DNA of 64,000 nt, taken from JBKHYJ01 sp046565505. GTDB taxonomy: Bacteria; Acidobacteriota; Blastocatellia; UBA7656. Under the pieces are notes generated by a model that was not told the origin of the DNA, did not search any database, and saw nothing but the letters and a program-made list of their open reading frames with translations. Below, one piece after another: positions 1 through 8,562 of this stretch; positions within the stretch are counted from its first letter, which is position 1; every line of letters begins with the position of its first letter. Position numbers and translations under genes: made by a program. The stretch spans positions 1-64,000 of the forward strand of contig JBKHYJ010000061.1 of NCBI GenBank assembly GCA_046565505.1. The letters are read 5' to 3'.

Positions 1-1
1 G

Positions 2-2953
2 GTGAGCGAGCAGGTGGAGGAGAAGACCATAGTGGTGCTCGACGACTACCACCACGTGGACGGCAGCGAGCCGATAGCGGCGGCAATAGACAGGCTCGTG
101 CAGTACCTCCCTGACGTCCTTCACATAGTCATAACGAGCCGTAGCATGCCTAACCTCTCCGTGATGAGGCTCAGGAGCAAGGGGCTGGTCGGCGTACTGA
201 GCCGGCAGGATTTGCTCTTCACTCAAACTGAGGTCGAGAAGTTATTCGCCGAGACCTTCGGGCAGCCGCTCGCGCCGGACCAGGTCAATCAGTTCCACCA
301 GAAGACGGACGGGTGGGTCACGGCGCTTCAGTTGATCCAGCAGGCGTTCGACCGCGCGAGCAACTACAAGAGCGATTCGCCCGGCATTGATAGGTCATGG
401 CTCACGACCGCCTTCCAGCAGTCGGAGCTTGACATATTCGATTACTTCGCCGAAGAGGTCCTCGAATTCGAGTCGCCCGAGACGAGATTGATGCTCGGCC
501 GGCTGTCGCTGCTCGACCGGATCGACCCGGCCATATGCGACAGGGCGCTGGGCATCAGCGAATGCCCGCACCATCTCCGCGCTCTCTCGCGGCGCAACGT
601 GTTCATCTCGCACATCTACGCGTCGGGAGCGGAGGAAGAGTACCGGCTGCACCCGCTCTTCCGCAGCTTCTTGAATCGGTGGCTCGCGGCCGAGCTGGGC
701 GCGGAGGAAGTGGGGCGGCTGCACAGGGCGTGCGCCGCTTACTTCGTAAGCTCCGCGCAGTGGGACCTCGCCGTGTATCACTTCACGGAGGCGGGGGCCG
801 CGGGCGACGTGGCCGAGATGCTCGCGCGCCACGGCGCCGACCTCGTAGGCTCTGGGCGGTTTGAAATCATCAAGCGCGCCTTCGACGCTCTGCCCGAAGA
901 ATCGCTCGCGGGCCATCCGCGCGCCATCATCACGCGCGCGGACGTGGCCTTGATAGAAGGCGATCACGCGCGCGCCCTAACGCTATACGCACAGGCGGCG
1001 CAGATGGCCCGCGCGACCGGCGAGACGCACGCGCAGGCGGAGGCGTTCCGCGGGCAGGCTTACATCGCGCGCTACCGCGGCGACTGCGATCAGGCAATAC
1101 GGCTCGCGACATCGGCGCTGGAAATTGCGCCGGGCATGCACGCCCTCCGCGCGCGGTGTCTGAACATAATCGGCCTGTGCTATTTCGCGGCGTTCCACAA
1201 CGCGGAACGCGCGATTGAGAGTTGGCGCACCGCCCTGGAAGAGGCGCGCGAAGCGCCCGACGACCGCTTCGCGCGAATAGTGCTGCACAACCTGGGGCTG
1301 CCCTACTCGATGGAGGGCGACTTCAACGAGGCGCTGCGGTGGCTGAGCCAGATGCTCGACAACCGCCTCGATAGCTCCGCCGGGAACGCGGCCGCGGAGA
1401 GCGTCCCGTTCCCGCAAGAGGCCATCGCGCACCTCAACATCGCGAGACTCAACACGGTGCAGGGGCGGCTCGACGAGGCGGAGTCGCACCTGGAACTGGC
1501 GCTCGACCGCTGCCAGTTGTTCAACCTCAAGGCCGCCACTGCGGAGACGCTGGAGGCGTATGGCAATCTCTACAGGGAGCACGGGGACTACAACCGCGCG
1601 CTCGATTTTTATGAGGAGGCGGCGCGGGCTTACCGCGACGCGGGGCTGGCGCTCACGGACCGCGAGTTATTAGACGAGCGCGCCACCGCTTACCTGCGCA
1701 TGGGCGAGATAGCAAAGGCGGAGCGCGAGGCGGAGGAGTACTTCCGCGCGCGGGCCGACGGGTCGGCCACCGAACGCTCGACGGCCCTCATCACGCGCGG
1801 GCGGATAGACATGGCGGCTCGGCGGGTGGCGGACGCAGAGGCCCTGCTCACGGAGGCAGAGTCGCTGGCGCGGGGCGACAAGCTGCGTTACAACGAGGCG
1901 CGCGCCGCCGTTTCGCTCGCGCGGCTGCTGTGGGACGGCGGGCGCAGGGACGACGCCCTCGCGCGACTGCGCCGCGCCATCGAATTGTCTATTCGCTATG
2001 ACTACTCTTACCTGCTGTCGGGCGAGGCCGCGCAGTCGCCCGCGCTCTTTCATGCCGCAGTCGGGCAAGGCATGTCTGCCGATTACCTGAAGCAGATCGT
2101 CCCGGCCGAAGAGGCGGGGGCGCAGGCGGCGCGGGCGGACGGCCCGCGACAGGCGGTCGTCGCGCCCGTCGTCGAATTGATAATAGAACGCCCGAGCTAC
2201 GACCTGGCCGTCAACATGCTCGGCCCCGTGGAGGTGTACCGCGACCCGTCGGACCCGCTCAAAGAGACGTGGCGGCTGTCGAAGGCGCTGCACATACTCT
2301 GCCACATCGCGTCGCGCCGCAATCACCGCGCACCCAAGGACGCGCTCATAGACCTGTTCTGGTCGGACGCGGACCCCGAGAGCGTGGCGAAGAATTTCCA
2401 CCCGACCATCTCGCACCTGAGGAAGGCGCTGAACGCCGGGCAGGTGGTGAAGAAAGATTTCATCCTCTACCGCGAAGGGGCCTACCAGTTCAACCCGCAG
2501 TACCAGTACCAGATCGACACGGAAGAGTTCGAGCGGCTGCTCGCGAACGCGCGGGAGGCCCGGCGCAACGACGATGGCGAAGGGGCGGCGCTGCTGCTGG
2601 CGGAGGCGATAAAGCTGTACCGCGGCGACTTCCTCGAAGAGTTTTATTACAACTGGATCGAGGAGCTTCAGAGTTATTACCGCGACCTTTACCTCGAAGC
2701 GTTGAAGGAGCTGATAACCTACCAGAGCGAGCGCGGCAATCACGAGAGCGTCATACGCTACGGGCAGATGTTTCTGAGCCGCGACCCTTATCAAGAAGAG
2801 ATTCACTGTCACGTGATGGAGGCGCATGTGGCGTCGGGCAACCGCGCGGCCGCGATAGAGCAATTCGACTCGCTGCGCAAACTGCTCCGCCGCGAGCTAG
2901 GCGTAGACCCGCTCCCGGCCACCATGGCAAAGTACGAAAGCCTCATCAAGTGA
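2..2953 (+). CDS. STAND/MalT-like ATPase regulator with TPRs and C-terminal winged helix + BTAD (5' truncated)
   Basis: Large signal-responsive transcriptional regulator cut by the window edge. The visible protein starts just before a Walker B-like strand (VVLDDYHHV, about residue 10), so the P-loop and true start lie outside. Residues 1-250 read as a MalT/STAND NTPase and its winged-helix lid. Residues 250-690 are helical TPR-like repeats. Residues 733-830 (starting LAVNMLGPVEVY) are an OmpR/SARP-type winged helix, and 840-983 are a bacterial transcriptional activation domain (BTAD). Classical SARPs carry the DNA-binding pair at the N-terminus; here it is C-terminal. The next gene starts 142 bp downstream behind an array of 11-bp direct repeats that also precedes two later secreted peptidase genes, so this protein is a natural candidate activator of that cluster. 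Domain calls are from sequence reading; the regulatory target is inference. Confidence 0.85.
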   Translation: MSEQVEEKTIVVLDDYHHVDGSEPIAAAIDRLVQYLPDVLHIVITSRSMPNLSVMRLRSKGLVGVLSRQDLLFTQTEVEKLFAETFGQPLAPDQVNQFHQKTDGWVTALQLIQQAFDRASNYKSDSPGIDRSWLTTAFQQSELDIFDYFAEEVLEFESPETRLMLGRLSLLDRIDPAICDRALGISECPHHLRALSRRNVFISHIYASGAEEEYRLHPLFRSFLNRWLAAELGAEEVGRLHRACAAYFVSSAQWDLAVYHFTEAGAAGDVAEMLARHGADLVGSGRFEIIKRAFDALPEESLAGHPRAIITRADVALIEGDHARALTLYAQAAQMARATGETHAQAEAFRGQAYIARYRGDCDQAIRLATSALEIAPGMHALRARCLNIIGLCYFAAFHNAERAIESWRTALEEAREAPDDRFARIVLHNLGLPYSMEGDFNEALRWLSQMLDNRLDSSAGNAAAESVPFPQEAIAHLNIARLNTVQGRLDEAESHLELALDRCQLFNLKAATAETLEAYGNLYREHGDYNRALDFYEEAARAYRDAGLALTDRELLDERATAYLRMGEIAKAEREAEEYFRARADGSATERSTALITRGRIDMAARRVADAEALLTEAESLARGDKLRYNEARAAVSLARLLWDGGRRDDALARLRRAIELSIRYDYSYLLSGEAAQSPALFHAAVGQGMSADYLKQIVPAEEAGAQAARADGPRQAVVAPVVELIIERPSYDLAVNMLGPVEVYRDPSDPLKETWRLSKALHILCHIASRRNHRAPKDALIDLFWSDADPESVAKNFHPTISHLRKALNAGQVVKKDFILYREGAYQFNPQYQYQIDTEEFERLLANAREARRNDDGEGAALLLAEAIKLYRGDFLEEFYYNWIEELQSYYRDLYLEALKELITYQSERGNHESVIRYGQMFLSRDPYQEEIHCHVMEAHVASGNRAAAIEQFDSLRKLLRRELGVDPLPATMAKYESLIK

Positions 2954-3010
2954 GCGCCCGCCGCCTGCTTAACCCCGGCCCTTCAGACATTTGTCACCCC
3001 GCCCGCGCCG

Positions 3011-3054
3011 TTCAAGTTTAATTCAAGAATCGTTCAAGAGCTTCGGCCTATGCT
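3011..3054 (+). promoter_or_regulatory. 11-bp direct-repeat operator/promoter, copy 1
   Basis: Three heptads TTCAAGT, TTCAAGA, TTCAAGA start at 3011, 3022 and 3033, an exact 11-bp period with 4-bp spacers. A -10-like TATGCT lies at 3049-3054, so the last repeat starts 16 bp before the -10 and sits where a -35 would be. This is the layout of SARP- or PhoB-type activator sites. It drives the S8 peptidase starting at 3096. The same layout recurs at 8426 and 12019. Confidence 0.75.
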
Positions 3055-3095
3055 CCGGCGCGTGAGCATGAGGAGGGGTTCTTAACGGGAGACTT

Positions 3096-5549
3096 ATGAA
3101 ACGACGACACTTGATATTAGCGGCGGCGGTGATTATTTCGAGCTTCGCGGCCGCGGCCTCCGCCGCCCCGCGCATCGACCCTGAGCTCGCGGCGCGCCTT
3201 TCGGCGGCCGGGCCCGCCGCGCAGTTCGGCGTCATACTTACGTTCCAGGGCGACCGCGTGACCGACGCCCAAGTCGCCGCCGTTCGCGCCGTAGGCGTGA
3301 CGACGGGCGTGAGGATGGTCAACTTCCCTGTCATGGGGGTCAACGCGACGGCCGCGCAGGTGCGGCAGATGATGAGCTGGCCCGAGCTCCGGTCGATTTA
3401 TCTCAACTCGCCGCTTCAACTGAACATGAACCAGTCGAGGCCATTGATAGGCGTCAACCGGCTGCGGACGGACGCCGCGATCACCGCACGCAATGGCGGC
3501 ATCCCCATCTCGGGCCGCGGCGTCGCGATAGCCATCAACGATTCCGGCATCGACGGCAGCCACCAGGACCTGACTTTCAACCCCCTCGACCCTAACGCCA
3601 AAACCGTTCAGAACGTCCTCGTCAGCCCGAATGACAAAGACGGGCTCGTCGTCAGAGTAGACGCGCTCGGCAACCCCGTCGAAGGCATCCTCCCGCCCAC
3701 TTACGTCGAAAACGTCATCGACACGGACACACACGTAGGTCACGGCACGCACTGCGCCGGCATCGCGGCGGGCACGGGCCAGGCGAGCGGCGGCCTTTAC
3801 CAGGGCGTCGCCCCCGGCGCGAAGCTAGTGGGGCTAGGCTCGGGCGGAGTGCTTTTCGTGCTAGGGCAGGTCGCGGCGTTCGATTACGCATACACGCACC
3901 AGTTCGACTATAACATTCGCGTGATCAGCAACTCCTGGGGCAACTCCGCGGTGGCCGTTGACCCGGAACACCCTGTCAACGTGGCGAGCAAGAAGTTACA
4001 TGACGAGCGAAACGTGGTCATAGTCTTCGCCAATGGCAACGATGGGCCGCGCCCGAATTCCCAGAATCGCTGGGCGTCCGTGCCCTGGATCATAAGCGCC
4101 GGCGCGTCAACAAAGGATGGCCGCATCGCGGGCTTCTCGTCGCGCGGCATCTTCGGCGACCCGGTCATCCACCCGACCGTGCTGACGCCGGGGACGGGCG
4201 GGCCCGCCGCGCAAGGCTACACGTCGGCGATAGTCTCGGCCCGCGCGAAAACGAACACGGTGGCGACGGGCCTGAACGCGGACACGCAGATTCCGCCCGC
4301 GTTCCTGCCCAACTACACGCAGATAAGCGGCACGTCGATGGCCTGCCCGCACCTGGCGGGGGTCGTCGCCAACATACTGGAGGCGGACCCGACGCTTTCG
4401 GCCGACGAGGTAAAAACAATTCTGGAGCAGACGGCAACCCCGCTGGCCACCTACGACGCGTTTGAAGCAGGGGCGGGCCTGGCGAACGTTCATGCGGCGG
4501 TCGACCTGGCGCTCAACCGCGCGAAGCCCTATGGCGGTTTCGGGTTCACTGGGAAGGGGCTTGCGGTCCAACAACAGGATGGGGGAGTCTTCCAGGCGAC
4601 GGTTCCGGCGAATGGCTCTGTCAGCCACACGTTCACCGTGCCCGCCAACACGCGCTTCACGTTCGTACAGCTCGATTGGGGCGGCGCTATAGGCGAAGAC
4701 GCCGTGTCGGTCGATAACACCCGCATCGCGATGAACGACCTGGCGCTGACGGTCACCGGCAACGGGATAAACCAGACGGCCGACGAGCTTAACCTTGCCG
4801 CGCTGTTCGGCGCGCGCGAAGCGTTAAAGATCGAGTTCCCGCCCGAGGGCACCTACACGGCCACAGTCGGCGCGAGCATTCAGCCCGTGGACCAGCCCTA
4901 CAGGCTCGTCGTGACTCACTACACGTATGACGCGAGCCAGGTGTCAGACCTCGGGCCGCTCGACGCCGCGACCAGGACCAAAGCGCTGCGCCTGGTCTAT
5001 GACAGAATAATGTCGGCCGACAATGGTTTGTTCAGGGCTTATGACCCGCTCACGCGCATGGAGATGGCCCGCGCGGTGATGTTAGGCGCGCGAGTGATGC
5101 AGTACCTCCCGCGGCAGGCGAGCTTCTCCGACGTGACGCAGGGGACGCCCGACGCGCTCATAGCCGAGTCGCTCAAGCGCGAAGGCGTGATGGGAGTCGA
5201 TGGCGCGGCCTTCGGCCCCGGCGTCGCCGTGTCGCGGCTTGAGCAGGCCGTGGCCCTCGTGCGCGCGCTGAGGCTCGACGCTCAGGCGCGTGCGCGCGCG
5301 AACACTAACGTCACAGTCAATGGGCAGACGCTCGTTGACAACGCTCAAATACCTGGGGCGCTGCGCGGTTACGTGCAGATAGCGATAGACCGCGGCGTGA
5401 TGCCGGCGCTCCCCGCCGAGTTGAACGAGGTCGCGCCGGGCCAGTGGCAGGCCGTGCCGGGCCCGCGCTTCGAGCCCGCCCGCACCGTCAAGCGCGCGGA
5501 GTTCCTCGACCCTATGTTGAAGGTCGTAAGCATACTGTTCGGCGAATAG
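3096..5549 (+). CDS. Secreted S8 (subtilisin-like) serine peptidase with C-terminal SLH-like repeats
   Basis: Exported subtilase of 817 aa. A signal peptide (KRRHLILAAAVII, Ala-rich to about residue 24) is followed by a short prodomain and the S8 domain. The catalytic triad is visible: Asp about 149 (INDSGIDG), His about 216 (GHGTHCAG) and Ser about 414 (SGTSMACPHLAG). After a beta-rich P/C-terminal region, residues about 630-817 hold three S-layer-homology-like motifs (for example FRAYDPLTRMEMARAV and FEPARTVKRAEF), which could tether the enzyme to the cell surface. The start is supported by GGGAGA just upstream. The repeat promoter at 3011-3054 precedes it, and the next gene is a close paralogue in the same orientation. 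Protease function is secure; substrate and anchoring are inference. Confidence 0.93.
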   Translation: MKRRHLILAAAVIISSFAAAASAAPRIDPELAARLSAAGPAAQFGVILTFQGDRVTDAQVAAVRAVGVTTGVRMVNFPVMGVNATAAQVRQMMSWPELRSIYLNSPLQLNMNQSRPLIGVNRLRTDAAITARNGGIPISGRGVAIAINDSGIDGSHQDLTFNPLDPNAKTVQNVLVSPNDKDGLVVRVDALGNPVEGILPPTYVENVIDTDTHVGHGTHCAGIAAGTGQASGGLYQGVAPGAKLVGLGSGGVLFVLGQVAAFDYAYTHQFDYNIRVISNSWGNSAVAVDPEHPVNVASKKLHDERNVVIVFANGNDGPRPNSQNRWASVPWIISAGASTKDGRIAGFSSRGIFGDPVIHPTVLTPGTGGPAAQGYTSAIVSARAKTNTVATGLNADTQIPPAFLPNYTQISGTSMACPHLAGVVANILEADPTLSADEVKTILEQTATPLATYDAFEAGAGLANVHAAVDLALNRAKPYGGFGFTGKGLAVQQQDGGVFQATVPANGSVSHTFTVPANTRFTFVQLDWGGAIGEDAVSVDNTRIAMNDLALTVTGNGINQTADELNLAALFGAREALKIEFPPEGTYTATVGASIQPVDQPYRLVVTHYTYDASQVSDLGPLDAATRTKALRLVYDRIMSADNGLFRAYDPLTRMEMARAVMLGARVMQYLPRQASFSDVTQGTPDALIAESLKREGVMGVDGAAFGPGVAVSRLEQAVALVRALRLDAQARARANTNVTVNGQTLVDNAQIPGALRGYVQIAIDRGVMPALPAELNEVAPGQWQAVPGPRFEPARTVKRAEFLDPMLKVVSILFGE

Positions 5550-5745
5550 AAACCGCGATAGGAAGCGGCGCCGGCCATAAGAGCCGGCCACATCGACCGT
5601 CGAAGAGTTCCACAGGGTTCGGGTCGGCCGCGCCGGCAGCACGGACCCGGCGCGAGTTCCCCGATCATCGCCAAAGTCAACTCCCCTTCTGCTAACAACT
5701 CTTGATAACTCTTAACCAGACGCTCGCGAAGGAGGCGCCATTGCC

Positions 5746-8283
5746 ATGAAGTCAATTCTTAAGTTGCTATTCTTAGTCTCGCTTATGATCTTCGCCGCCG
5801 GCCCGACGCTGGCCGCGAAGGTTGACCCGGAGTTGAGCAGTAAGATTTTGCAGGCGCGCCCGGCGGACCGGCTCGAAGTGATTATCACGTACACCCAAAT
5901 GCCGACGGACGGGGACGTGTCCGTCCTTTATAACATAGGCATCACGACGGGCATTCGCTACCGCATGCTGCCTATGATCGCCGTGCTGGCGACCCCGGGC
6001 CAGGTGCAATCAATCGCGCGGCTGTCGAACGTGAGGTCCGTGTGGGGGAACGCGAAGTACCACTACTACACGAACCACACGCGGCCTCTGATAGGGCTTC
6101 AGCGGTTACAGACCAACGCCGCGATAACCAGGCGCAACGGCGGCTTGCCGATCTCGGGCAAAGGCGTGGGCATCGCCATCGTGGACAGCGGGGTTGACGG
6201 CACGCACCCCGATTTGAGCTTCGCCCCGTTCTCCGCGACGAGCAAAGTCAGGCAGAACGTCAAGCTCGAAGGCCGGCCGCTTTCGGACGGGACGGGCTCG
6301 GGGATCATCCCGAACGTCTACGTGGAGAACGTGATAACGACAGACAACACTTCGGGCCACGGCACGTACGTGGCGTCTTGCGCGGCCGGGTCGGGCGCGG
6401 CCTCTGGCGGAGTGTATGGCGGGGTCGCGCCGGGGGCGCACATCATAGGGCTCGGCGCGGGAGAGACGCTCGCCATAACCGTTGACCTCGTCGCGTTCGA
6501 TTACATACTGACGCACCAGTTCGATTACAACATTCGCATAGTCAATAACAGCTGGGGCGGCAACGTGGCGCTCGACCCCGATAACCCCACCAACGTCGCG
6601 ATGAAGATAATGCACGACAACTTCATCGCAGTCGTGTTCGCCGCGGGTAACGACGGCCCCGGGCCCGAGACGCTCAGCATCTGGGCGCGCTCGCCATACG
6701 CCATAGGCGTCGGCGCGGGGACGAAAGACGGCCGCCTGGCTAACTTCTCTTCGCGCGGATTCGCGGGGGGGTCCCCGGGCCCGGGCGCGCCGACGGGCGA
6801 GCCGCCCGCGCCGCAGAACTTCGGGCCGTCGGTCGTAGCCCCCGGCGCGGCGATGGTTAACGCCAGGATGCGCGCAGGCGTCAACATCATCGGGGCGCTC
6901 GGCGCGGAGGGGAACTCCGACGACGGGACGGGATTCTTCCCGAAAGACGTTGACCCGGAGAACCCGAGTTATTCAATCCCGCCCGCTTTCCTGGCCAGCT
7001 ACACCTATTCGAGCGGCACGAGCTTCGCCGCGCCTTCTTATTGCGGCGCGCTGGCGCTGGCGCTCGAAGCAGACCCGACGCTGCTGCCGGACGACCTCAA
7101 GCAGTTGTTTGAAGAGACCGCGACGGCGATGCCCGGCTACGCGCCCTGGGAAGTCGGCGCCGGCTACATCAACGTGGCCGCCGCGGTCGACCGCGCCATG
7201 AATCGCAACAAGCCTTACGGCACGTTCAACAACAGGAACCTCCGCTTCAACGCCGCATTCACGACCGAGTCCGACTCGGCCTCTTACCACTTCGACTTCA
7301 GCCCGGCCTCGCCCCCCGGCACTTACACGAAGCAGTTCACCGTGCGCCAGGGGGCATCGAGCGTGCTCGCGACGATGGATTACCGGGGCGACCCCGCGAC
7401 GGCCAGCAACACGCTCATCTTGAATCTGTTCGACCCGACCGGCGAGAGGTTCGACACGGTCGTGCTGCCCGGACTCACAGCCAATCATGTCGTGCTAGAA
7501 GTCAGGGACCCGCGGCCAGGCAATTGGAGGCTTGAGGTGAGCGGGTTCACGCCCCTGGGCGTTGACAATAATCTCGGGTCGGTGCCCGACACGATTGACG
7601 GCCAGATCAACGTCATCTTCCCGACGGGCAGCAACGTCACGGACATAGGGGGCCGGGATGACCGGGGCGAGATAGAGCGCGCGCTGATTAGGAGATTGAT
7701 GGACTCGTTCGCCGACAACTCTTTCCGCCCGAACCAGGGCGTCACGCGCGAAGACCTGGGGCGTACGCTGATCCTGTGCGCCGACATCCGCCAGAACCTT
7801 TTGGACTCGCCGCAGTTCGCCGACGTGTCGGCGGAGTTCTCGCCGATGGCTTCGGCCCTGGCCGCGCGCGGGTCTGCGATGAAAGACACCTTCCAGCGGT
7901 ACGCGGGCGTGATGGCGCGCGGGGCGAGCGGGGCGAATTTCTTCCCCGCCGCGGCCGTCAGCCGCGCCGACCTCGCGGTCGCCCTCGTGCGGGCTTTAGG
8001 GCTTGAGCAGCAGGCGCAAGCGCGCATGAGCGAGAACCTCAGCGCCCGCGCGATTGACGCGGCGCAGATACCGGCCGACGCGCGCGGGTTCGTCGCGGTG
8101 GCGTTGGACCTGGGGCTGCTCAGCACATTCCCCGCGGAGGTCAAGGAAGTCGCGCCGGGAGTTTTTCAAGCCATTCCGGGCCCGCGCTTCGAGCCGGCGA
8201 CTATTGTTAAGCGGGCCGACCTGGCGAAAGCAGTCAACCGCTTCGCAGATAATTTCAACACCAGTCCGGCGACGATCCGGTAG
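5746..8283 (+). CDS. Secreted S8 serine peptidase with C-terminal SLH-like repeats (paralogue of the preceding gene)
   Basis: Exported subtilase of 845 aa, collinear with its upstream neighbour. It has a signal peptide, then a triad of Asp about 147 (IVDSGVDG), His about 205 (GHGTYVAS; the catalytic first His is kept although the usual second His is Tyr) and Ser about 426 (SGTSFAAP). The C-terminal 190 residues again contain three SLH-like motifs (for example NSFRPNQGVTREDLGRTL and RFEPATIVKRADLAKAV). An AAGGAGG ribosome site precedes the ATG. The 196-bp gap from the upstream peptidase has no TTCAAG array and no clear terminator, so co-transcription is possible. Tandem duplication is the simplest origin. 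Confidence 0.93.
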   Translation: MKSILKLLFLVSLMIFAAGPTLAAKVDPELSSKILQARPADRLEVIITYTQMPTDGDVSVLYNIGITTGIRYRMLPMIAVLATPGQVQSIARLSNVRSVWGNAKYHYYTNHTRPLIGLQRLQTNAAITRRNGGLPISGKGVGIAIVDSGVDGTHPDLSFAPFSATSKVRQNVKLEGRPLSDGTGSGIIPNVYVENVITTDNTSGHGTYVASCAAGSGAASGGVYGGVAPGAHIIGLGAGETLAITVDLVAFDYILTHQFDYNIRIVNNSWGGNVALDPDNPTNVAMKIMHDNFIAVVFAAGNDGPGPETLSIWARSPYAIGVGAGTKDGRLANFSSRGFAGGSPGPGAPTGEPPAPQNFGPSVVAPGAAMVNARMRAGVNIIGALGAEGNSDDGTGFFPKDVDPENPSYSIPPAFLASYTYSSGTSFAAPSYCGALALALEADPTLLPDDLKQLFEETATAMPGYAPWEVGAGYINVAAAVDRAMNRNKPYGTFNNRNLRFNAAFTTESDSASYHFDFSPASPPGTYTKQFTVRQGASSVLATMDYRGDPATASNTLILNLFDPTGERFDTVVLPGLTANHVVLEVRDPRPGNWRLEVSGFTPLGVDNNLGSVPDTIDGQINVIFPTGSNVTDIGGRDDRGEIERALIRRLMDSFADNSFRPNQGVTREDLGRTLILCADIRQNLLDSPQFADVSAEFSPMASALAARGSAMKDTFQRYAGVMARGASGANFFPAAAVSRADLAVALVRALGLEQQAQARMSENLSARAIDAAQIPADARGFVAVALDLGLLSTFPAEVKEVAPGVFQAIPGPRFEPATIVKRADLAKAVNRFADNFNTSPATIR

Positions 8284-8383
8284 GCGCGCGGAACCCGGAT
8301 TGTGAGTGCGGCAGGACTGCGCGGCGCGCGCCGCGGGGGGAGCGACGTAGCCCATTCGCGATGGCTACGCCAAATTACTCCGC

Positions 8384-8410
8384 CCGCGCGCGCGGCGCGC
8401 GGTTTTATAT
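8384..8410 (+). terminator. Possible GC hairpin terminator
   Basis: A CCGCGCG/CGCGCGG self-complementary run is followed by TTTTATATTT. It lies after the second SLH-type peptidase and immediately before the second 11-bp repeat array. The alternating GC sequence makes the exact stem uncertain. A second small inverted repeat (CGTAGCC at 8346, GGCTACG at 8363) lies just upstream. Confidence 0.4.
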
Positions 8411-8425
8411 TTCCAGGTCAGACGA

Positions 8426-8469
8426 TTCAAGTTTAGTTCAAGAATCCTTCAACACCTCCACGCTATCTT
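8426..8469 (+). promoter_or_regulatory. 11-bp direct-repeat operator/promoter, copy 2
   Basis: Heptads TTCAAGT, TTCAAGA and TTCAACA start at 8426, 8437 and 8448, again an exact 11-bp period. The -10-like TATCTT is at 8464-8469, with 16 bp from the start of the last repeat to the -10, the same as copy 1. The predicted transcript starts near 8476 and feeds the PA-domain S8 peptidase. Confidence 0.75.
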
Positions 8470-8562
8470 CGCCCCGCGAGCTTGAAATGGGCTGCGGAAG
8501 CCCCTTTCACGGGGCATCGAGTTTATTCTTCGTCACTTCAGCATTCTAAAGGAGATCATAAA

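Noticed and set aside
1670..2863. 397-codon minus-strand open frame inside the regulator gene
   Set aside because: Compositional shadow with Arg/Val-rich translation; the plus strand encodes TPR and BTAD sequence.
5691..5715. AACTCTT direct repeat upstream of the second SLH-type subtilase as a fourth operator copy
   Set aside because: Sequence differs from TTCAAG, the period is 10 rather than 11 bp, and there is no -10 at the shared spacing.
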